A stretch of DNA of 64,000 bases, taken from the NCBI RefSeq assembly GCF_028736175.1, contig NZ_CP117880.1:1798001-1862000 (forward strand), written 5' to 3'. The translations under genes and the position numbers were made by a program. Source of the stretch: Sphingobacterium oryzagri. Its GTDB lineage: Bacteria; Bacteroidota; Bacteroidia; Sphingobacteriales; Sphingobacteriaceae. Below the pieces are notes generated by a model. The model worked only from the letters and a program-made list of their open reading frames with translations, searched no databases and was not told where the DNA came from. This document shows, piece after piece, positions 37,239-45,596 of this stretch (the stretch's first letter is position 1; the number at the start of each line of letters is the position of its first letter).

Positions 37239-38522
37239 TTATTTTCGGATGGTCACCGCATTTTTATGCGCGTGCAATCCTTCCAGTTCGGCCAGAATCT
37301 CTACCGTAGAACCGATTTGTTGTAACCCTTCGGCACTGATATGCTGGAAGGTAATTTTCTTAACAAAAGAATCAACCGATACGCCAGAATAAGAACGTGC
37401 GTAGCCCGATGTCGGGAGTGTATGGTTTGTACCTGATGCGTAATCGCCTGCACTTTCCGGTGTGAGATGACCTAAAAACACGGAGCCAGCATTGCTGATA
37501 TGCCGTGTGAGGTTTTCCCACTGATCGGTTTCTAAAATAAGGTGCTCGGGCGCGTAACTATTAGAGAAACGCATAGCTTCTTGCAGGTCTGCCACTTGGA
37601 TAGCGTAAGAATTTGCAATCGCCATTTTTGCAATCTCCGCGCGTGGCAAAATTGCAAGCTGCTCTTCAAGCTTGCCGTTTACGGCCTCAATAATCGTAGC
37701 TGATGTAGCGACAAGCACGGCTTGGCTATCCGGCCCGTGTTCGGCTTGTGCCAATAAATCTGCCGCTACAAATGCTGGATTCGCTGTTTCATCAGCAATA
37801 ACGAGTACTTCAGATGGGCCAGCGGGCATATCAATGCTAACGTTCGTCATCCCTTGTATCACGCTTTTCGCTTTTGTAACAAACTGATTGCCTGGTCCAA
37901 AAATCTTATCAACTTTCGGTACACTTGCTGTGCCGAAGGCCATTGCTGCAATCGCTTGCGCGCCACCCGCCAGGTAAATGCGCTCTATTTTTAAAAGTTG
38001 CAAGCAGTAAGCCACAAAACCGTTGATCTTACCGCTTTGTTGTGGCGGCGAACAAACTACGATTTCTTTGCAACCGGCGATACGCGCCGGCACGCCGAGC
38101 ATAAGCAATGTACTGGGTAACACAGCCGAGCCGCCCGGAATGTATAAGCCTACTTTTTCGATCGGGCGCACTTCACGCCAGCATTTTACGCCGGGCATGG
38201 TTTCTACCGTGCGCTCACGGCGCAGCTGCGTGCTGTGAAATTTGTGTATATTTTGAAAGGCTATTTCCAGGGCCCGCTGTTGATCGCGGGTGATCGTCAT
38301 GGCCAACTCTTCGATTTCCTCTTTGTCCAGGTAGAGCTTTTCTAAGGCGACTTTGTCAAATTTTGCTGCGAAACTTTTTAACGAAGCATCGCCATCCTGG
38401 CGTACTTCATCGATGATTTGTAAAACAGCGTCTTGGATAGCATGCGTCGCATCCGTATTACGGGATATCAATTGGTTGATATCGGCATCGCTTAGCGCGT
38501 TTAGCTGATAGTGCTTGAGCAT
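37239..38522 (-). CDS. hisD: Histidinol dehydrogenase
   Basis: 427 residues; catalyses the last two steps of histidine synthesis, L-histidinol to L-histidine with two NAD+. Conserved motifs: VGLYIPGGSAVLPSTLLM, KIFGPGNQFVTKAKS, IDMPAGPSEVLVIAD, LAQAEHGPDSQAVLV (zinc and substrate residues) and NSYAPEHLIL, SAGDYASGTNHTLPT at the C-terminal part. Full family length. Its ATG overlaps the hisG stop by one base (TAATG), so the two are translationally coupled. The downstream terminator makes it the last gene. Confidence 0.95.
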   Translation of the reverse strand: MLKHYQLNALSDADINQLISRNTDATHAIQDAVLQIIDEVRQDGDASLKSFAAKFDKVALEKLYLDKEEIEELAMTITRDQQRALEIAFQNIHKFHSTQLRRERTVETMPGVKCWREVRPIEKVGLYIPGGSAVLPSTLLMLGVPARIAGCKEIVVCSPPQQSGKINGFVAYCLQLLKIERIYLAGGAQAIAAMAFGTASVPKVDKIFGPGNQFVTKAKSVIQGMTNVSIDMPAGPSEVLVIADETANPAFVAADLLAQAEHGPDSQAVLVATSATIIEAVNGKLEEQLAILPRAEIAKMAIANSYAIQVADLQEAMRFSNSYAPEHLILETDQWENLTRHISNAGSVFLGHLTPESAGDYASGTNHTLPTSGYARSYSGVSVDSFVKKITFQHISAEGLQQIGSTVEILAELEGLHAHKNAVTIRK

Positions 38523-39373
38523 TATAAAATAATTTTTTCGATCGGCATCACCACAATTCCTTGTGCGCCAGCCGCCTTCAATGTATTGATTTTATCCCAG
38601 AAATCGTCTTCGGTGATGACCGTATGCACCGCTACCCAGCCTTCTTCCGCGAGTGGAACGACCGTCGGACTTTTCACGCCGTGCAGTAATTCTGTAATCT
38701 GCGGCAGATTAATTTTTTCGACATTCAGGACGACATATTTAGTTTCTTTTGCACGAAGCACCGACTGCACGCGCTGCAACAGTTCGCCAAGGATAGGGTT
38801 TTCTTCCAGGCCATCACGACCAATCAAAATAGCCTCAGATGTGCGTACGTCGGCGAAAGGTTTTAATCCGTTGCTTTTTAAGGTGCCGCCGGTCGAAACG
38901 ATATCGCAAATCGCATCACTCAAACCAAGTCCTGGCGCGATTTCTACCGATCCGGAAATTTCGCGAATATCGGCTTGTATGTGGTACTCGTTAAGAAATT
39001 GTTGTAGAATAACAGGATAGGAGGTGGCGATAGATTTGCCGTTGAGGTCTTTAAGGTCTTGTACATCGGAGTCGCGCGGGATGGCGATTTTTAACGTGCA
39101 GCGACCGAATCCTAGACGTTGTAAATAGGTCACTTTGGCTTCTGTTTCGTCGATCACGTTTTCGCCGACGATACCCAAATCGGCAATACCCTGCGCAACA
39201 TAACCCGGAATGTCGTCGTCGCGAAGGAAGAGGATTTCCAGGTTGAAGTTATTGACCGTAGTGATGAGCGAGCTTTTATAGTTTTCAAAATCCAGTCCGC
39301 AATTTTTTAAAAGCTGTACTGATTTTTCATTTAATCTACCCGATTTCTGGATAGCTATTTTAAGATTTTTCAA
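38522..39373 (-). CDS. hisG: ATP phosphoribosyltransferase, long form
   Basis: 283 residues; first and rate-controlling enzyme of histidine synthesis, joining ATP and PRPP. MKNLKIAIQKSGRLNEKS is the typical start and is encoded from a TTG codon (39373-39371); no ATG is available in frame upstream. The PRPP loop is CDIVSTGGTLKSNGLK; GVKSPTVVPLAEEGWVAVHTVI belongs to the C-terminal ACT-like regulatory domain, so this is the long, histidine-inhibited form that needs no HisZ. It is preceded at 39457-39516 by a His-rich leader peptide and a near-consensus promoter, so histidine supply probably regulates it twice: by feedback on the enzyme and by attenuation. Confidence 0.95.
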   Translation of the reverse strand: MKNLKIAIQKSGRLNEKSVQLLKNCGLDFENYKSSLITTVNNFNLEILFLRDDDIPGYVAQGIADLGIVGENVIDETEAKVTYLQRLGFGRCTLKIAIPRDSDVQDLKDLNGKSIATSYPVILQQFLNEYHIQADIREISGSVEIAPGLGLSDAICDIVSTGGTLKSNGLKPFADVRTSEAILIGRDGLEENPILGELLQRVQSVLRAKETKYVVLNVEKINLPQITELLHGVKSPTVVPLAEEGWVAVHTVITEDDFWDKINTLKAAGAQGIVVMPIEKIIL

Positions 39374-39446
39374 AATGGAAGATTTTTGTTGTTAAACAAT
39401 TATTAATAATAGAAAGATAACTTGGGGTACTTTGCTTCACGTAGAA

Positions 39447-39501
39447 ACACATAACATTACATATCGCCGATCTGGCGATGATGGAAATGGATGTGATGTG
39501 T
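39447..39501 (-). promoter_or_regulatory. his leader RNA secondary structure
   Basis: On the minus strand the segment ACACATCACAT (39501-39491, inside the His codons) can pair with ATGTTATGTGT (39457-39447, just past the leader stop) with one mismatch, enclosing a perfect hairpin ATCGCC/GGCGAT (39479-39463). A ribosome stalled on the His codons would block the outer stem. I see no GC-rich stem with T-run between here and hisG, so whether this acts on transcription or translation is open. Confidence 0.5.
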
Positions 39502-39516
39502 GAACAAATGTGTCAT
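39457..39516 (-). CDS. his operon leader peptide, 19 residues
   Basis: The minus strand from ATG at 39516 reads MTHLFTHHIHFHHRQIGDM then TAA. Six of its first 13 residues are histidine (positions 3, 7, 8, 10, 12, 13). It lies 11-12 bases after the expected transcription start and 83 bases before hisG. Histidine-rich leader peptides regulate his operons in other bacteria by ribosome stalling when charged tRNA-His is scarce; the same role is inferred here. No ribosome-binding site is seen, as usual in this phylum. A chance frame of this length with six His codons in front of hisG is very unlikely. Confidence 0.82.
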   Translation of the reverse strand: MTHLFTHHIHFHHRQIGDM

Positions 39517-39533
39517 GTTTATTAATAACGTAA

Positions 39534-39565
39534 CAAATGTAAGTCTTTGCTACTTGTTTTGCAAA
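39534..39565 (-). promoter_or_regulatory. his operon promoter TTTG-N20-TACATTTG
   Basis: On the minus strand TTTG (39565-39562), exactly 20 bases, then TACATTTG (39541-39534): a full match to both Bacteroidota promoter elements. Start of transcription expected near 39527, just ahead of the leader peptide. Confidence 0.75.
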
Positions 39566-39600
39566 TACTACGCCCGAAATATTGAAAAAATATCGATTCG

Positions 39601-40119
39601 CTAGCCTTGTTGCCAGTTTGCTTTGCTAATAGCATACTCGTATTGTATGGTGCTGGGATCGGCGGGAGCTGGGTATTCATCGATCTTGACGGCGCCCAAC
39701 TTGGCCAAAGCAGCCTGCGAACGGAAATTCTTTTCGCGCACATGGAACACGATGTTATCAACATACTGAAAGGCATAGTCTATGAGCAAGGATTTGACTA
39801 GTCGGTTTACCGTGCCTCCCCAATAACTTTTTGCCAGAAAGGTGAAGCCTATGGCGACCTGACTTTTGCTCGCATCGTATTGATAATAGGAGGTAGCGCC
39901 AATAACCGATTGGTAGGTTTTGTCGATAATTAAAAACGGACAGTCTGTTTCCATCAATTTACCGAAATAAACCGCAAAGCCTGCGGGCTGATAACGATGG
40001 CTATCCGGATGTTGCGCCCAAATAGCCGGATCAGACGCTGCTTGAAACAAACGGTCATAGTCTACTGTTTGTAAAGGTTGCAGCAGGATGCTATCGTTTT
40101 CTAATGCCTGAAAATCCAT
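39601..40119 (-). CDS. GNAT N-acetyltransferase
   Basis: 172 residues with a GNAT pattern: PLQTVDYDRLFQAASDPAIWAQHP, PFLIIDKTYQSVIGATSYYQYD, IGFTFLAKSYWGGTVNRLVKSLLI at the acetyl-CoA site, then VFHVREKNFRSQAALAKLGAVKID. Its ATG overlaps the tyrA stop by one base (TAATG), so it is translated in coupling with tyrA, though no link to aromatic synthesis is known. Substrate unknown. Confidence 0.85.
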   Translation of the reverse strand: MDFQALENDSILLQPLQTVDYDRLFQAASDPAIWAQHPDSHRYQPAGFAVYFGKLMETDCPFLIIDKTYQSVIGATSYYQYDASKSQVAIGFTFLAKSYWGGTVNRLVKSLLIDYAFQYVDNIVFHVREKNFRSQAALAKLGAVKIDEYPAPADPSTIQYEYAISKANWQQG

Positions 40120-40958
40120 TATTTAATAATACGTTTTATCTTATTTGAGCGCTTGATAAGTTTGTGCAGCCCGTCATAATCCTCGCTCTCCAGTTTATCA
40201 TAGAGGTCTTTGAGCTGATTGATATGCTCTTCCAATACCTCGAGCACGTTGCTGCGATTTTGTTTGAAGATTGGTGTCCACATATCGGGAGACGATTTGG
40301 CCAAACGTACGGTTGATTGGAAACCAGAACCCGCAAGCTCAAAGATACGGCCTTGCGACTTTTCTTTTTCGAGCACGGTCAAAGCCAAAGCAAACGACGT
40401 TAAATGCGAGATGTGCGAAACATAGGCGGTATGCATATCGTGCTCATCAGCGTTCATAAACGAGGTCTTCATCGCCAGTTGATCCGTGAGCGCATCGGCC
40501 AGTTCGAAAGCATCTTCATCGGATTTGAACGCTTCGACGTATACCATGACTTTGTCTTTGAAAAGATGCGGGATAGCTGCTTCAGGACCAGAATATTCGG
40601 TACCGGCCATCGGGTGTGCCGCGACGTAACGACCGCGATGCGGATGCTCCGCAATAAGCGCCAGAATATTTGTTTTCGTTGATCCCATATCAATCACTAC
40701 CTGATCAGTCACCTGATCCAATATATTCGGTAATAACTTCAATATGGCATCCACAGGTACGGTCAATACAATAATCTTGCAGCGTTTAAGCGCTTCTTCC
40801 AACGGAAGTATTTCATCTACCAAACCCAGTTCCAGCGCTTTTCGTTGGTTGGATTCATTTTTTTCTACGCCAATGATTTTGTCGCAAAAGTTTGTTTCCT
40901 TTAAACGGATCCCGATAGATCCGCCAATCAAACCCACACCGACGATTGCTATGTTCAT
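40119..40958 (-). CDS. tyrA: Prephenate dehydrogenase
   Basis: 279 residues; oxidatively decarboxylates prephenate to 4-hydroxyphenylpyruvate for tyrosine. The NAD(P) fold is MNIAIVGVGLIGGSIGIRL, followed by VIDMGSTKTNI and the substrate motif AAHPMAGTEYSGPEAA; the C-terminal helical dimerisation domain has HTAYVSHISHLTSFALAL. No chorismate mutase or ACT domain is fused. It lies downstream of an aminotransferase gene on the same strand, separated by a 197-base gap with two REP-like repeats, and is coupled to a GNAT gene. Confidence 0.92.
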   Translation of the reverse strand: MNIAIVGVGLIGGSIGIRLKETNFCDKIIGVEKNESNQRKALELGLVDEILPLEEALKRCKIIVLTVPVDAILKLLPNILDQVTDQVVIDMGSTKTNILALIAEHPHRGRYVAAHPMAGTEYSGPEAAIPHLFKDKVMVYVEAFKSDEDAFELADALTDQLAMKTSFMNADEHDMHTAYVSHISHLTSFALALTVLEKEKSQGRIFELAGSGFQSTVRLAKSSPDMWTPIFKQNRSNVLEVLEEHINQLKDLYDKLESEDYDGLHKLIKRSNKIKRIIK

Positions 40959-40997
40959 TTTTAAAAGTAAAAATTAAAAAGTAAAAATTAAAAAAAA

Positions 40998-41042
40998 CTA
41001 ACACGGTCGTCATCGCGAGGCGGTAAGACGAAGCGATCTTCA
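40998..41042. repeat. REP-like repeat, copy 1
   Basis: 45 bases, CTAACACGGTCGTCATCGCG followed by AGGCGGTAAGACGAAGCGAT. Outer ends are complementary (GTCGTC/GACGA; ATCGC/GCGAT). It is preceded by an A-rich stretch with two AAAAAGTAAAAATT units. The core resembles the GTCATTGCGAGG...GAAGCAATC repeats widespread in bacterial genomes. Confidence 0.75.
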
Positions 41043-41090
41043 CCTTATTCTTTAACCCTCTTGTTCACCATTGCCCGCTTTCCATTAACA

Positions 41091-41135
41091 CTAACACGAT
41101 CGTCATCGCGAGGAGGCACGACGAAGCGATCTTCA
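41091..41135. repeat. REP-like repeat, copy 2
   Basis: Matches copy 1 at 41 of 45 positions; changes cluster in the centre (AGGAGGCACGACG). Both copies have the same orientation and lie between tyrA and the aminotransferase gene. Confidence 0.75.
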
Positions 41136-41155
41136 TTCTTATAAGTACTACTCGT

Positions 41156-42328
41156 TTACCGCTCTTTCTCTTGTGCTTCCAGGATGCGAGCAATAGCGCG
41201 ATCTAAAACGTCTTCATTCGCACATAAACTGATACGAATGTAGTTATCACCCGCGGAACCAAAGATACCACCAGGCGTAATAAAGACGTTAGCGTTATAT
41301 AATACATTGTCACTTAGCGCGTAACCGCTGTCTTGCGAAGAGGGCACTTTACCCCAAACAAACAAGCCGACTTGCTTTTTATCGTAGCTACAATCCAGCA
41401 AATCCATAATGTAGTATACTTTCTCTCGTCTGCGAGCATACGCCTCATTTAGCTCACTATACCAGCTCGCGTCAAGGCGTAGCGCCGTGGCCGCGGCTAG
41501 TTGCATCGGTAAAAACATCCCCGAATCCATGTTGCTTTTAAAACGCAAAATCTCGTTAATACGGGCTTGATCAGCAACGAGCATCCCGATACGCCAACCG
41601 GCCATATTGGATGATTTGCTGAGCGAGTTAAGCTCGATCGCGATATCTTTGGCGCCATTTACAGCCATAATGCTTTGCGGATGTTCGTTTAAGATAAAGC
41701 TATATGGATTATCATGGCAGATCAAAATCTTGTGTTTCTTTCCAAAGGCAATGATCTGTTCAAACAATTCTGTAGTGGCTAATGCTCCGGTCGGCATATG
41801 CGGATAGTTGATCCACATGAGCTTCACAGCGGATAGATCGAGCTTTTCCAACGCTTCGAAATCCGGCTGCCAGTTGCGATCTGCTTTCAACTCGTACGGA
41901 ATAGCCGTCGCGCCGCTGACGTTTACTGCGCTACGATATGCCGGATAGCCTGGGTTCGGGATCAATACCTGATCGCCTTCTTGCAAATAGGTCATGCAGA
42001 TATGCACGATCCCTTCTTTCGATCCGATTAGCGGCAATATTTCCGTTTGCGCATCGAGCGTCACGTCGTAATAGCGCGCATACCAATCGGCCATCGCTTC
42101 ACGCAGGGCAGGAGCACCTTTGTAATTTTGATAACCGTGTGTATTTCCTTTACTGGCTTCGGAACTTAAAGTCTGAATCACATCCGGATGCGGAGGTAGA
42201 TCAGGACTGCCTATACCCAGGTTGATCACTTGGGCGCCAGCTTTGTTCATCTCGTCTATCTCTCTCAGTTTCTTCGAAAAATAATATTCCTCGGTATGTT
42301 GTAGCCTGCGGGCAACTTCCATCTGCAT
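41156..42328 (-). CDS. Class I/II aminotransferase
   Basis: 390 residues of a PLP-dependent aspartate-type aminotransferase. VINLGIGSPDLPPHPDVI is the substrate-binding N-terminal arm, YQNYKGAPALREAMADWY follows, NPGYPAYRSAV and WINYPHMPTGA hold PLP contacts, and the Schiff-base lysine is in LNSLSKSSNMAGWRIGM. Next to tyrA it most likely makes tyrosine/phenylalanine from the keto acids; LL-diaminopimelate aminotransferase-type activity is an alternative given the sequence style. It is the first gene on the minus strand before the ABC exporter promoter. Confidence 0.88.
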   Translation of the reverse strand: MQMEVARRLQHTEEYYFSKKLREIDEMNKAGAQVINLGIGSPDLPPHPDVIQTLSSEASKGNTHGYQNYKGAPALREAMADWYARYYDVTLDAQTEILPLIGSKEGIVHICMTYLQEGDQVLIPNPGYPAYRSAVNVSGATAIPYELKADRNWQPDFEALEKLDLSAVKLMWINYPHMPTGALATTELFEQIIAFGKKHKILICHDNPYSFILNEHPQSIMAVNGAKDIAIELNSLSKSSNMAGWRIGMLVADQARINEILRFKSNMDSGMFLPMQLAAATALRLDASWYSELNEAYARRREKVYYIMDLLDCSYDKKQVGLFVWGKVPSSQDSGYALSDNVLYNANVFITPGGIFGSAGDNYIRISLCANEDVLDRAIARILEAQEKER

Positions 42329-42462
42329 TGTGTTTCGTTTTGAAATTTAGCGCCTAAATTAAGGATTTAATGCAATACTTACTTAGGAAAAGCCAAAATA
42401 TCAAAGCTGTGCAACAATTGTCTTGATGTTTTGCCATTTCCATACGGCTGATATTTTTTTAT

Positions 42463-42470
42463 TACTTTTG
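42463..42470 (+). promoter_or_regulatory. Promoter -7 box TACTTTTG
   Basis: TACTTTTG ends 16 bases before the exporter ATG at 42487, implying a leader of about ten bases. The nearest TTTG upstream is too far (29 bases) for a standard -33 element. Confidence 0.5.
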
Positions 42471-42486
42471 TAGCTTAGTAAATTAC

Positions 42487-44319
42487 ATGAAGACATACTT
42501 TAGACTGTTATCGTTCGCGAAGCCTATTGAAAAATATGCCATACCGTATATCATCTGTACAATCATCACGGTTATATTTGGCACGCTCAACCTAGCCTTA
42601 TTAGCGCCCCTTCTACAGGTTTTATTCAAAGGAGCGGGCGATGGCGATCTAGAACCGGCAGCGTTGACAGCAAAGCCGGAAGGTTTAAACATCGGTGATT
42701 GGTTTACGTATTACGCCGATAAACTTTATTATGACATCGGGCCGTTTGAAGCATTGAAATATGTTTGTATCGTGATTGTCTTGTCGGTTTTTATCAGTAA
42801 CCTGTTTCGCTATTTTTCGCAGCGTATTATGGAAAACTTACGGATACATACGCTGCTCAACTTGCGCAAATCGGTGTTTAATAATGTGATGGACTTACAT
42901 CTTGGTTATTTCACCAACAGCCGTAAAGGGGATATCATCTCGAAGATTGCTTCAGACGTGCAGGTCGTTCAGTTCTCGGTAACGTCTACTTTGCAAGTCG
43001 CATTTAAAGAACCCTTGCAGCTTATTGCCTACATCGTGGTGTTATTTGCGTTGTCTACCAAACTTACCTTGTTTTCTTTGGCCGTTATTCCTGTTTCGGC
43101 TTTTTTTATATCCCGTATTGTTAAAAAATTGCGTCAACAAGCGCGCGAAGGGCAAAAAAGCTACGCCAATATGATTTCTTATCTCGACGAGGCCCTGTCG
43201 GGTATTAAGATCATCAAAGCATTTAACGGAGACACCTTTGTAAAAAATCGTTTCAATGGCGAGAGCGAGTATTATTCTAAGATCATGCGGCGCATGGTGC
43301 GTAGACAGCAGATGGGTTCGCCAGTTTCCGAACTACTAGGTGTTTTGATGGTGGCGGTGATCTTGTTGTATGGCGGTGGTCTGGTGCTTGATGGACAAGG
43401 CGATCTAAAAGCATCTGAATTTATAACCTACATCGCTATATTTTCGCAAGTTATGCGACCGGCAAAAGCATTAACCGATGCCTTTTCTAATATTCATAAT
43501 GGTATTGCGGCGGGTGAGCGCGTGTTGGAGCTTATTGATGAACGCAGCTCGGTTACGGATAAGCCGGATGCCGTAGCGCTAACTACCTTTGATCAGGCTA
43601 TTACCTTTACGGATGTTGATTTTGCATATGAAGAGAAGCAGATTTTAAACCAGATCAACCTGACCATTCCAAAAGGTAAAACGGTTGCCTTGGTAGGGCC
43701 TTCTGGCGGTGGTAAATCCACGTTAGTAGACCTTATTCCGCGGTTTATGGATGTCAAAGCGGGCGCCATAACCTTTGATGGCGTAGATTTACGAGATGTA
43801 AAACAAGAGTCGCTGCGCGCATTGATCGGTACGGTAAATCAGGAATCCATCTTGTTTAACGATACTATTTTTAACAACATTGCCTTTGCTAAGCTTGATG
43901 CTACGGCCGAGGAAGTGGAACGGGCAGCTAAAATAGCAAATGCACATGAGTTTATCACGAAAACAGAATTTGGCTACGAAACCAATATTGGTGATCGTGG
44001 AGCGAAGCTTTCAGGTGGCCAGCGGCAGCGGATCTGCATAGCCCGTGCTGTGCTGCGCAATCCGCCTATTATGCTGCTCGATGAGGCTACCTCTGCGCTC
44101 GATACCGAGTCGGAAAAACTGGTGCAAGATTCACTGTATAAATTGATGGAAAACAGAACCACTGTCGTGATCGCTCACCGCTTGAGTACCATCCAAAATG
44201 CAGACAAGATTGTGGTGGTCGAAGCTGGTCGTGTGGTAGAAGAGGGAACACACCAACAATTGATCGCACATCAGGGATTATATAAACGACTGATAGACAT
44301 GCAACAATTTATTGATTAA
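42487..44319 (+). CDS. ABC exporter, MsbA-like (permease-ATPase fusion)
   Basis: 610 residues of a homodimeric type IV ABC exporter. Residues 1 to about 350 form six membrane helices (YAIPYIICTIITVIFGTLNLALLAPL first), the rest is the ATPase: Walker A GPSGGGKST, Q-loop VNQESILFND, signature LSGGQRQR, Walker B IMLLDEATSALD, H-loop IAHRLST. An insert of about 40 residues (KGAGDGDLEPAAL...) lies between helices 1 and 2. Lipid A/lipid flipping (MsbA role) is common for such single genes in Bacteroidota, but drug export cannot be excluded. It has its own promoter and terminator. Confidence 0.88.
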   Translation: MKTYFRLLSFAKPIEKYAIPYIICTIITVIFGTLNLALLAPLLQVLFKGAGDGDLEPAALTAKPEGLNIGDWFTYYADKLYYDIGPFEALKYVCIVIVLSVFISNLFRYFSQRIMENLRIHTLLNLRKSVFNNVMDLHLGYFTNSRKGDIISKIASDVQVVQFSVTSTLQVAFKEPLQLIAYIVVLFALSTKLTLFSLAVIPVSAFFISRIVKKLRQQAREGQKSYANMISYLDEALSGIKIIKAFNGDTFVKNRFNGESEYYSKIMRRMVRRQQMGSPVSELLGVLMVAVILLYGGGLVLDGQGDLKASEFITYIAIFSQVMRPAKALTDAFSNIHNGIAAGERVLELIDERSSVTDKPDAVALTTFDQAITFTDVDFAYEEKQILNQINLTIPKGKTVALVGPSGGGKSTLVDLIPRFMDVKAGAITFDGVDLRDVKQESLRALIGTVNQESILFNDTIFNNIAFAKLDATAEEVERAAKIANAHEFITKTEFGYETNIGDRGAKLSGGQRQRICIARAVLRNPPIMLLDEATSALDTESEKLVQDSLYKLMENRTTVVIAHRLSTIQNADKIVVVEAGRVVEEGTHQQLIAHQGLYKRLIDMQQFID

Positions 44320-44324
44320 CATAG

Positions 44325-44350
44325 AAAAGCGATTGGAAAGTCGCTTTTTT
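44325..44350 (+). terminator. Terminator after the ABC exporter
   Basis: AAAAGCGA / TCGCTTTT arms with an eight-base loop and a continuing T-run. Confidence 0.8.
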
Positions 44351-44363
44351 CTTTGCTAATTGG

Positions 44364-44384
44364 TACATTTGTTTAGTTAGGAGG
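44364..44384 (+). promoter_or_regulatory. mqnE promoter box and strong Shine-Dalgarno
   Basis: TACATTTG (44364-44371) fits the -7 consensus. AGGAGG (44379-44384) ends five bases before the ATG; such a perfect Shine-Dalgarno is rare in this window and should make mqnE initiation strong. Confidence 0.65.
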
Positions 44385-44389
44385 CTGAA

Positions 44390-45586
44390 ATGAATGCAAC
44401 ACAGAAACTTGATTTTTTGATTCAAGATGAGAATTTAGATGCAGATTTAAAACGTATTGCACAGCGTGTGTTTCAGGGTGAACGCATTAGCTTTGCGGAC
44501 GGCGTTTTGCTCTACGAGCGAGGGGAGTTGGGTTATCTGGGTGTTCTGGCAAATTATATTCGCGAGCAGCGGCATGGCGATTATACCTACTTTAATCGTA
44601 ATTTCCATATAGAGCCCACCAACGTGTGTGTGTACGATTGTAAATTTTGTGCATACTCCAGGCTGATCAAGCAGCGCGATGAAGGTTGGGAAATGGATGT
44701 GGATGGCATGATGGATATCGTGCGTAAATACGATCAGGAACCGGTTACCGAAGTGCACATCACCGGAGGCGTTGTACCTAAGCAAAACCTGGATTTTTAT
44801 GCAGAGTTTTTTAAGCGCTGTAAAGCGCACCGTCCGGATTTACATATCAAGGGACTCACGCCCGTTGAGTACTATTATATCTTTAAGAAAGCCAAACTAA
44901 GTCATTACGAAGGTTTGAAATTTCTGCAGGCATGCGGATTGGATTCTATGCCGGGTGGCGGTGCGGAGATCTTTCATGCGGATGTACGCGAAAAGATCGC
45001 GGGTGATAAGTGTACGGCCGAGCAATGGCTCGATATACACGAGCAGGCACACAGCCTTGGCATGCGCACCAATGCGACGATGCTCTACGGACATATCGAA
45101 GAGTTTTGGCATCGCGTAGACCATATGGAGCGCTTGCGTGAATTGCAAGATAAAACCGGTGGTTTCCAAACCTTTATTCCGCTAAAGTTTCGCAACCAAG
45201 GGCACCAGATGTCGGATATTCCAGAAGTTTCCGTCATTGAAGATTTGCGTAATTATGCAATAGCCCGCATTTATATGGATAATTTCGACCATATTAAAGC
45301 CTATTGGGCCATGATATCACGCGATACGGCGCAACTTTCGTTGGCGTTTGGCGTAGACGATATCGATGGTACGCTGGACGATACCACCAAAATCTATTCG
45401 ATGGCCGGCGCGGAAGAGCAAAACCCGGGAATGAGCACCCAACAAGTGGTCGAGCTTATCCAGCATGTAGGCAGACACCCGATAGAGCGCGATACGTTGT
45501 ATCATGTGGTGACCGATTACAAAGATTTTGTTTTCGACACGAACGAGAAAAAGCCAAACTATTATTCTTTACCTGTCGTAGAATAA
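44390..45586 (+). CDS. mqnE: Aminofutalosine synthase (radical SAM)
   Basis: 398 residues; joins 3-enolpyruvylbenzoate to the adenosyl part of SAM, giving aminodeoxyfutalosine in the futalosine route to menaquinone. The radical SAM cluster motif CxxxCxxC is C80-V-Y-D-C84-K-F-C87. Family stretches include EVHITGGVVPKQNLDFY, IKGLTPVEYYYI, LDSMPGGGAEIFH and GFQTFIPLKFRNQGHQM. Full length. It leads a three-gene unit (mqnE, histidine phosphatase, mqnA) with gaps of 10 and 0 bases. Confidence 0.95.
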   Translation: MNATQKLDFLIQDENLDADLKRIAQRVFQGERISFADGVLLYERGELGYLGVLANYIREQRHGDYTYFNRNFHIEPTNVCVYDCKFCAYSRLIKQRDEGWEMDVDGMMDIVRKYDQEPVTEVHITGGVVPKQNLDFYAEFFKRCKAHRPDLHIKGLTPVEYYYIFKKAKLSHYEGLKFLQACGLDSMPGGGAEIFHADVREKIAGDKCTAEQWLDIHEQAHSLGMRTNATMLYGHIEEFWHRVDHMERLRELQDKTGGFQTFIPLKFRNQGHQMSDIPEVSVIEDLRNYAIARIYMDNFDHIKAYWAMISRDTAQLSLAFGVDDIDGTLDDTTKIYSMAGAEEQNPGMSTQQVVELIQHVGRHPIERDTLYHVVTDYKDFVFDTNEKKPNYYSLPVVE

Positions 45587-45596
45587 CAACATAACA

